The notes under the pieces are model-generated. The model did not search any database, was not told where the DNA came from, and worked only from the letters and a program-made list of their open reading frames with translations. A DNA stretch of 49,247 nucleotides from Verrucomicrobiales bacterium (GTDB taxonomy: Bacteria; Verrucomicrobiota; Verrucomicrobiia; Limisphaerales; UBA9464), in NCBI GenBank assembly GCA_005793375.1, contig SXSK01000292.1, forward strand, positions 1 to 49,247, given 5' to 3'. Positions 44,287-49,247 of the stretch are shown here, one piece after another (positions within the stretch are counted from its first letter, which is position 1; each line of letters opens with the position of its first letter). The position numbers were made by a program, and so were the translations under genes.

Positions 44287-45465
44287 TCATCGAATCAGAC
44301 GAAATCCGCGGCGGTCGAGCTCCGCCAGCGTCCATTGATACTCACCGACCAATTGGTCCACCACGTTGCGCTGTTTTAACTCTCCCGGCATGACTTCCCA
44401 TGTGTAGGTTTCCATTTCAAAGTGGGAGCACATCGAAGGCCGTTGGCGCACCTGATCCAGGACTCCCAGCAAATGGTCTGCGGTCGTTCCAAAAATCGCT
44501 GTCGGTGCCGCATGGAGTGGAATGTGAAAATGAATCCGCCACTCTCGCTTCAACTGAGGCCCGTCGTCCATTGGCGTCGACAGCGCTTCGTCCAAATCGG
44601 AATACCGGACAATCTCCCCATCTTCTCGACGCTCGATCGTTTGATGAAAGTAGATGTCCTCAGCAAAAGCGCGTAACGCCTCTCGAACCTCGCGTGTTGG
44701 ACGGACGCTCAGTGCATTGCTCAAGTGAATCTTGCTAATCCGGATCCTCGCCTTTGCCAACCGAAGCAAGGCTTCCTGAGGTGATTCATATTCAATGGCC
44801 AGGTGGCAACAATCGTAATTGATCCCGAGATGTTCGCCCAACCGAAGATCGCCGGGACGATCGGCCTGGAGGGCTCCAAAGAACTCAACTGCCTCATAGC
44901 TATTCTCCAGGAAACACAACGGCTCCGGCTCGAGACCGAGATGTAGACCTCTTCCAGTTTTGCGGCTCAAATGCTCCAGATGATCTACACAGCGCCAGAG
45001 GTTTTCACGAGCCTTTCGCTGTGCTCGATCATCGAGTCGGAAAGCCTTAAAGGAGACAGGCACCGTACTGACACTTCCCTGGACCCCCTCCGGCAACAAT
45101 TCCGTCAAGAGATCAAAGAGACGATTGGTGTACTGCAACCGTTCAGGAGTTGTCCAGTCCGGCGCATACACCTGTTCCTTTACCCGTGTGCCATGAAACT
45201 TTCCGTAGGGAAAACCGTTGATCGTAAACACGTAGCACTGATTCCGCTTCAACCATTCCTGGAACGAACGCAGGACCGAGGGTTCTGCCAACTCGCGCGA
45301 TGCCAGATCGCTCAGGCGAAGTCCGATGGCAAAGGGACGTTCAGGGAAAATCCGTTGGCGAACCGCCAGCGTGTGCCGAGTCAATCCAGCCAGCGTTTCC
45401 GCCCAGGTCTCGCCACGGTGAATATTCGTGCAGTAGGCCAAATGAAGGCCGTGCGACAGGTGCAT
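44287..45465 (-). CDS. eboE: EboE-like metabolite traffic protein, isolated
   Basis: This 392-residue protein matches EboE of the ebo (eustigmatophyte bacterial operon) cluster. LAYCTNIHRGETWAETLAGL at the N-terminus, FTINGFPYGKFHG, LGLEPEPLCFLENS, GINYDCCHLAIEYE, SKIHLSN and the C-terminal FEMETYTWEVMPGEL look like a TIM-barrel with metal-binding Glu/His/Asp. The ebo genes are implicated in moving precursors of secondary metabolites to the periplasm. Here no EboA, B, C, D or F lies nearby. The ATG at 45465 is chosen because the conserved part follows; the frame is open to 45507. It lies 49 bases after the DUF1553 gene on the same strand. Confidence 0.85.
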   Translation of the reverse strand: MHLSHGLHLAYCTNIHRGETWAETLAGLTRHTLAVRQRIFPERPFAIGLRLSDLASRELAEPSVLRSFQEWLKRNQCYVFTINGFPYGKFHGTRVKEQVYAPDWTTPERLQYTNRLFDLLTELLPEGVQGSVSTVPVSFKAFRLDDRAQRKARENLWRCVDHLEHLSRKTGRGLHLGLEPEPLCFLENSYEAVEFFGALQADRPGDLRLGEHLGINYDCCHLAIEYESPQEALLRLAKARIRISKIHLSNALSVRPTREVREALRAFAEDIYFHQTIERREDGEIVRYSDLDEALSTPMDDGPQLKREWRIHFHIPLHAAPTAIFGTTADHLLGVLDQVRQRPSMCSHFEMETYTWEVMPGELKQRNVVDQLVGEYQWTLAELDRRGFRLIR

Positions 45466-45514
45466 GCGGCGCAGTGTGCCGCAAGGGAACCCTCCGGTGC
45501 AATGCAAGGCTGGA

Positions 45515-47971
45515 TTACAGAATCAATTGAAACTCCGGGAGCATTGCCAACGACCACAGCAAATCTTCCACCCCATCTAGTTTGGGCGATGGGCCCAACA
45601 AATCCACCGCCAATCGGAATTCAGAATCGGTCGGCAGTCGGCTCAACGCCGTCTGGAAGATATCCCGCGTCAATAATCGGCTGTCGTTGGTTTTAGCCGC
45701 CAATTTTTCGGCTCCCATCTTCAATAGTAGCGCCAAGGTCCCACCATTGGTCAGTTCCAACGCCTGAATCGTTGTCGCAGTCTGCTGGCGCACCGTGTTG
45801 ATCTGCTCCCGGTTAGGCCGTCCCAAGGCCAATGCCAGTGCATCCGCCGACACCAGACTGGCTCGAAACTCGCGAGCATACCCCCCCACTTCTGCCACCG
45901 CGGCCGCGATCAACTTTGAGGCGGTCCATGGTTCCATACCCGGTTCACCCAGCACGGTGGATGCCACCCACTTGCCCGCCCCTCCATCTGGAAGTTTCCA
46001 GAGGTCCGAGGCGCCCAGGGCCGTTTGCCAAGTGGCATCGGTCCCAACGTCCAAGACGCGGTCTCCCGCTCGAATTCTCGCGTAAACCAGCAATCCAGCC
46101 GGACTGCGATTGGTCCCGCCGTTGACCGCTTCGATCGCGATAAGATTGGAACCAGGAGTCAACAGGGATCGAATATCCCCACGGGCGAAAACGCCGGGTT
46201 TGATGTTGAACGAAACCAAGCTTCCGTTCACAAAAACTTTGGCTTCGTTGTCGACACTTAACCATACCGTGGCTTCCGTCACACCTTCAGGCACGGAGAC
46301 CATTTTTCGAAAATATGCCGCGCCTGGTGCGGCGCCGCTCGCCGCGTGTGTGTCGTTCCAAACCCAGTAGGTTCCTACCGGCAAGGGAGTGTCATTGAGA
46401 CCCACGCTCAGTTCAGTTTGCAGGCCGCCTTCCTGCCGACTTTGCCACACTCCAGTAATTGCCCCTAAAGCGTCGCGGAACTGTTCTGCCGTCAGACGTC
46501 GGATCACGGGGCCCCGAAAGACGTAGTTGGGCAAGGGTTTCCCATCCTTCTCGGGTGAATCTAACGTCGGCAATTGGTAAGCCTTCGACGTCAGAATTTG
46601 CCCCAACGTGTGCTTCAGATCCCATCCATGGGCTACCAGATCCTCTGCCAGCCAGTCCAGCAGTGGCGGATGCCAGGCCTCATTTTGCATGACATCCAGG
46701 GGCTCGACCAAACCCCGCCCCATCAACCTCGCCCACAATCGATTGACGATCGTTCGGGAAAGTCGGCCATTCTGGCGACTGGTAATGATCTCCGAAAGAG
46801 TCTTGAGCCGCTCCGGCCTCGATGCCTTGCCGTCGATGGCGCCCAATTCCGGAAACAAGAACTTAAGCGTCGCCGTGCGACCGGTGGGCTTATCGCAAAG
46901 TACCATTTCAAGCGCCCCTTCGGCATAGACCCCCGCTAACCCATACGCATCACTCAACTGCCAGTCGTCGATGAAGGAGTCATGACAAGAAGCGCACTTG
47001 AGATTCACGCCCATAAAAATCTGCGAGATGTTCTGGGCCGCTTGCATCGACGGTGTCATGGAGGCATTCACCGCCCCACGCCAGACGATTCCCTTCGTGA
47101 AGCCTTCGCTTTCCGCCGTGGGATTGACTAGCTCTCTCACAAAACGGTCGTAGGGTTTATTGTCGCGCAACGACGCATAGAGCCAGCCCGAAATCTGCTT
47201 TCGCCCGCCATCGATGTAACCAGTGCCTCGGTAATCATTCCTCAACAGATCATTCCAGTAAGTGAGCCAATGTTGCGCGTATCGATGATTGTCAGCGAGT
47301 AACCGCTGCACCAACCGCACTCGCTTGTCCGCACTCGGGTCCCGGACAAAAGCCTCCAACTCTTCGGGCGCAGGAAGTAGGCCCGTCACATCCAAGAATA
47401 CCCTGCGAGCATACACCCGGTCTTCAACGGCTACGGGCAGTGCCACGACTTGTCGACGGAGATAATCTTCTAAAAATTGATCCAGTGGGTGCCCACTGCC
47501 CCCTGGCGGCAATGCGGCAGGCCTTGGATCCAAATTCTTCGCGCGCACCTTGGCAAAACTGACCGAAGGATCCCATTTCAGACCCTGGTCAATCCAGGCT
47601 CGCATCAACCCCACCTGCTCTGGAGTCAACTTGGATCCCTTCTCAGGCATCACGTTGTCGGGGTCCAGTCCTGAAATCAAAGCGACCAAATGACTCTCCG
47701 CACTATTGCCCAGGACGATGGCTGGCCCGGAATCGGCGTCTTTCAAAGCCGTCTCGCGAGTATCCAACACAAAGCCTCCCTTACTCTTTCCACGAGCGTG
47801 GCATTTGATACAACTCGCCTCGAGTATCGGTTGGATGTCCTTCCGGAAGTCCACCGGCCGACCGGCGGATGCCGGCAGCTGGGCGAGCTTCTCTGGCGGC
47901 AGCTTGGCCTGAAGACTGACGGCAGTCGTCCAAACCCCAATAGCGATCGTAACACGGCTCAACCAATGCAT
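45515..47971 (-). CDS. DUF1549/DUF1553 cytochrome protein with an inserted sugar-binding-like domain
   Basis: This 818-residue exported protein follows the PVC order. A signal peptide (IAIGVWTTAVSLQA) precedes a cytochrome-like PSCyt1 domain with the heme motif CIKCH, then DUF1549 (RRVFLDVTGLLPAPEEL) and a second CASCH. DUF1553 follows (IVNRLWARLMGRGLVEP), with the C-terminal ADALALALGRPNREQ. Between about residues 490 and 655 an extra beta-sandwich-like domain is inserted (SVPEGVTEATVWLSVDNEAKVFVNG), like the galactose-binding fold found in glycosidases. Such proteins are thought to take part in periplasmic carbohydrate oxidation. The ATG at 47971 is preferred because the signal follows it. 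It is divergent from the recombinase gene. Confidence 0.85.
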   Translation of the reverse strand: MHWLSRVTIAIGVWTTAVSLQAKLPPEKLAQLPASAGRPVDFRKDIQPILEASCIKCHARGKSKGGFVLDTRETALKDADSGPAIVLGNSAESHLVALISGLDPDNVMPEKGSKLTPEQVGLMRAWIDQGLKWDPSVSFAKVRAKNLDPRPAALPPGGSGHPLDQFLEDYLRRQVVALPVAVEDRVYARRVFLDVTGLLPAPEELEAFVRDPSADKRVRLVQRLLADNHRYAQHWLTYWNDLLRNDYRGTGYIDGGRKQISGWLYASLRDNKPYDRFVRELVNPTAESEGFTKGIVWRGAVNASMTPSMQAAQNISQIFMGVNLKCASCHDSFIDDWQLSDAYGLAGVYAEGALEMVLCDKPTGRTATLKFLFPELGAIDGKASRPERLKTLSEIITSRQNGRLSRTIVNRLWARLMGRGLVEPLDVMQNEAWHPPLLDWLAEDLVAHGWDLKHTLGQILTSKAYQLPTLDSPEKDGKPLPNYVFRGPVIRRLTAEQFRDALGAITGVWQSRQEGGLQTELSVGLNDTPLPVGTYWVWNDTHAASGAAPGAAYFRKMVSVPEGVTEATVWLSVDNEAKVFVNGSLVSFNIKPGVFARGDIRSLLTPGSNLIAIEAVNGGTNRSPAGLLVYARIRAGDRVLDVGTDATWQTALGASDLWKLPDGGAGKWVASTVLGEPGMEPWTASKLIAAAVAEVGGYAREFRASLVSADALALALGRPNREQINTVRQQTATTIQALELTNGGTLALLLKMGAEKLAAKTNDSRLLTRDIFQTALSRLPTDSEFRLAVDLLGPSPKLDGVEDLLWSLAMLPEFQLIL

Positions 47972-48052
47972 GCCGCCATTGGACAAAACTGGCGGCGTAA
48001 TGCAAATGGAACCGCACTGGCATTTGTCGAGAAATAAGCCAGGGTTCGGGGC

Positions 48053-49027
48053 GTGACCGAGCCCGTGCCGACTCCAAAGGGATCGCAGCATCCACTTGTC
48101 GTGGAATTCCTGCGCGAGTTAAGAACCACTCGCGGTGCCAGCAGCTACACGGTCCGCAACTACACCCAAGCCCTCGATCGTCTCCACCGGTGGCACGAAG
48201 AAATCCACAATACACCGCCGGATTGGCTGCGGCTGGGCCGCGAGGATTTCCGCCACTTCCTGAGAGCCCTTGGACGGCGTCAGCTCAGCCGCGCGTCCAT
48301 TCAACTCACTTTCAGCGCGCTGCGGACGTTCTATCGGTATCTCCTGAAGCATCGCCACGTATCGTCGACGCCAATCCGTGGGATTTCATTGCCTAAACTG
48401 GCTCGACGACTTCCCCGTTTTGTTCCTGAACACCAGATGTCGGGACTCCTGAGCGCACCCTTGCAAGACCTCGGTTCGCAACAGGCAATCGCGCGAGAGG
48501 CAGGCTCGACCCCACCAGAGGCCTCGGATTCCTATCGTGACGCTGCCGTCCTCGAGCTCATCTATTCTTCTGGCCTGCGCATTAGCGAGGTCTGTGGTGC
48601 TCGTGTTGAAGACCTGAACCTTCAGAGCCGAGTACTGAGGGTGCGCGGCAAAGGCCGGAAAGAACGCGAGGTACCCGTCGGAATTCCTGCGCTAAAAAGT
48701 CTGGAACGGTACTGGCAGGACGTCCAACACCCGAGAACTCATGGCACACCGGTTTTCCTGGCACCGTCCAGCGATCAGAAGCCCATTTCAGCCTCAAGCG
48801 TTCAGAAAAGTCTCAAAAAGTACCTGGCAATCGCTGGATTAGACCCCGCTCTAACACCCCACAAATTGCGCCACAGTTTTGCCACCCACATGCTCGATAA
48901 CGGCGCGGATCTGCGGAGCGTTCAAGAAATGTTGGGGCACGCTCAGTTGAAAACCACCGAAGTGTATACACACGTGACGGCGGAACGACTCAAGCAAGTC
49001 TATAATAAGGCACACCCCCGAGCGTAA
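48053..49027 (+). CDS. XerC/XerD-type tyrosine recombinase
   Basis: This 324-residue protein has the two-domain Xer layout. The N-terminal SAM-like core-binding part contains YTVRNYTQAL and LRTFYRYLLKH. The catalytic part carries the complete set: Arg176 (SGLRISE), Lys200 (GKGRKE), His270 and Arg273 (PHKLRHSFATH), His296 (LGHAQL) and Tyr305 (TEVYTHV). It likely resolves chromosome dimers at dif. Between the domains an insert of about 20 residues (near 140-160, QQAIAREAGSTPPEASDS) is longer than in E. coli XerC/D. The start is GTG. It diverges from the DUF1553 gene by 81 bases. No dif-like site was recognised. Confidence 0.9.
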   Translation: MTEPVPTPKGSQHPLVVEFLRELRTTRGASSYTVRNYTQALDRLHRWHEEIHNTPPDWLRLGREDFRHFLRALGRRQLSRASIQLTFSALRTFYRYLLKHRHVSSTPIRGISLPKLARRLPRFVPEHQMSGLLSAPLQDLGSQQAIAREAGSTPPEASDSYRDAAVLELIYSSGLRISEVCGARVEDLNLQSRVLRVRGKGRKEREVPVGIPALKSLERYWQDVQHPRTHGTPVFLAPSSDQKPISASSVQKSLKKYLAIAGLDPALTPHKLRHSFATHMLDNGADLRSVQEMLGHAQLKTTEVYTHVTAERLKQVYNKAHPRA

Positions 49028-49128
49028 ATCCGGAAACACGCGGTCCCCGTTCGCAGAATAGCCCAAAATCCACACAACCCTTTGGGGAAAGGGCCGCCAA
49101 ATCGAAAAGGCATCGAACGAATCCTGGA

Positions 49129-49247
49129 TTACAGAATTCGAAGCGCTTTCTCCCCCGGCAGCTGGCGCGCTATCATTGCAGGCAGAGAAGCATCCAATTC
49201 ACGCCAAACTTCCTGTCTCGACGCTTCGGTCAATCGGTGGGAGGTCG
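49129..49247 (-). CDS. 3' end of an unidentified gene, truncated by the window edge
   Basis: On the minus strand, one frame is open from the window edge down to a TAA at 49129-49131, giving 38 codons of C-terminal sequence (LTEASRQEVWRELDASLPAM, then ending ALRIL). Amino-acid composition and codon usage look like a real amphipathic C-terminus, not random translation. I cannot name the family. The gene converges on the recombinase, leaving about 100 bases between them. Confidence 0.5.
   Translation of the reverse strand, partial: TSHRLTEASRQEVWRELDASLPAMIARQLPGEKALRIL

Noticed and set aside
48053-49027. Integrase of a genomic island.
   Set aside because: The protein is Xer-like with no tRNA or attachment-site repeat nearby, and neighbouring genes are ordinary for the phylum.
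1-49247. tRNA, rRNA, CRISPR array, insertion sequence or riboswitch.
   Set aside because: Looked for on both strands by eye; no cloverleaf, repeat-spacer array, transposase or known leader was found. A covariance-model scan would be decisive.

Overview
The window looks like chromosome from a member of the Verrucomicrobiota, probably near the Pedosphaera/Limisphaerales group (inference from gene families, not from a marker gene). The grounds are two PVC-type membrane-bound dehydrogenase/HEAT/cytochrome c proteins, a DUF1549/DUF1553 cytochrome protein, an ECF sigma factor paired with a WD40-fused Ser/Thr kinase, a DUF7009 protein, an EboE protein, the futalosine-pathway enzyme MqnD, and secreted proteins with a C-terminal 'YYRL' type ending. 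Coding density is high: no gap between genes exceeds about 300 bases. I see no rRNA, tRNA, CRISPR array, insertion sequence or prophage. Start codons are often GTG and Shine-Dalgarno sequences are weak, so several starts are judgement calls.

Layout. (1) 205-7512, plus strand: an ABC solute-binding lipoprotein, translationally coupled to a permease carrying a C-terminal NHL beta-propeller, then a large von Willebrand A membrane protein and mqnD. (2) 7649-20630, minus strand: a xylose isomerase-like enzyme, a DUF642-like secreted protein, and, read from 18810 downwards, a tight four-gene run of ECF sigma factor, Ser/Thr kinase-WD40, fibre-like repeat protein and large secreted protein. A second, canonical Fe3+/spermidine-type permease lies upstream at 18918-20630. 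(3) 20845-23302, plus strand: two tandem NagX/HGSNAT-like acyltransferases. (4) 23355-25946, minus strand: a DUF4832-like protein and an overlapping FKBP / sigma-factor remnant that looks like a broken fusion. (5) 26021-30365: dapA, a lipoprotein MsrA, DUF7009, a rhodanese whose active-site Cys is Tyr, and a TPR protein.

(6) 30370-42043 is a divergent pair of transcription units. Each begins with a large PVC-type cytochrome protein. The minus unit continues with a dihydroorotate-dehydrogenase-like protein, an SMP-30-like lactonase and a Gfo/Idh/MocA oxidoreductase. The plus unit continues with an isochorismatase-like hydrolase and a polysaccharide deacetylase, joined by ATGA overlaps. Together they look like an exported oxidative pathway for a carbohydrate or related compound. 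(7) 42214-49247: a sugar-phosphate isomerase/epimerase-like TIM barrel, an SGNH esterase, an isolated EboE, a DUF1549/DUF1553 cytochrome protein, a XerC/D-type recombinase and the 3' end of an unidentified gene.

The best candidates for something undescribed are the permease-NHL fusion, the sigma/kinase/fibre/secreted-protein operon, and the mirrored cytochrome units.
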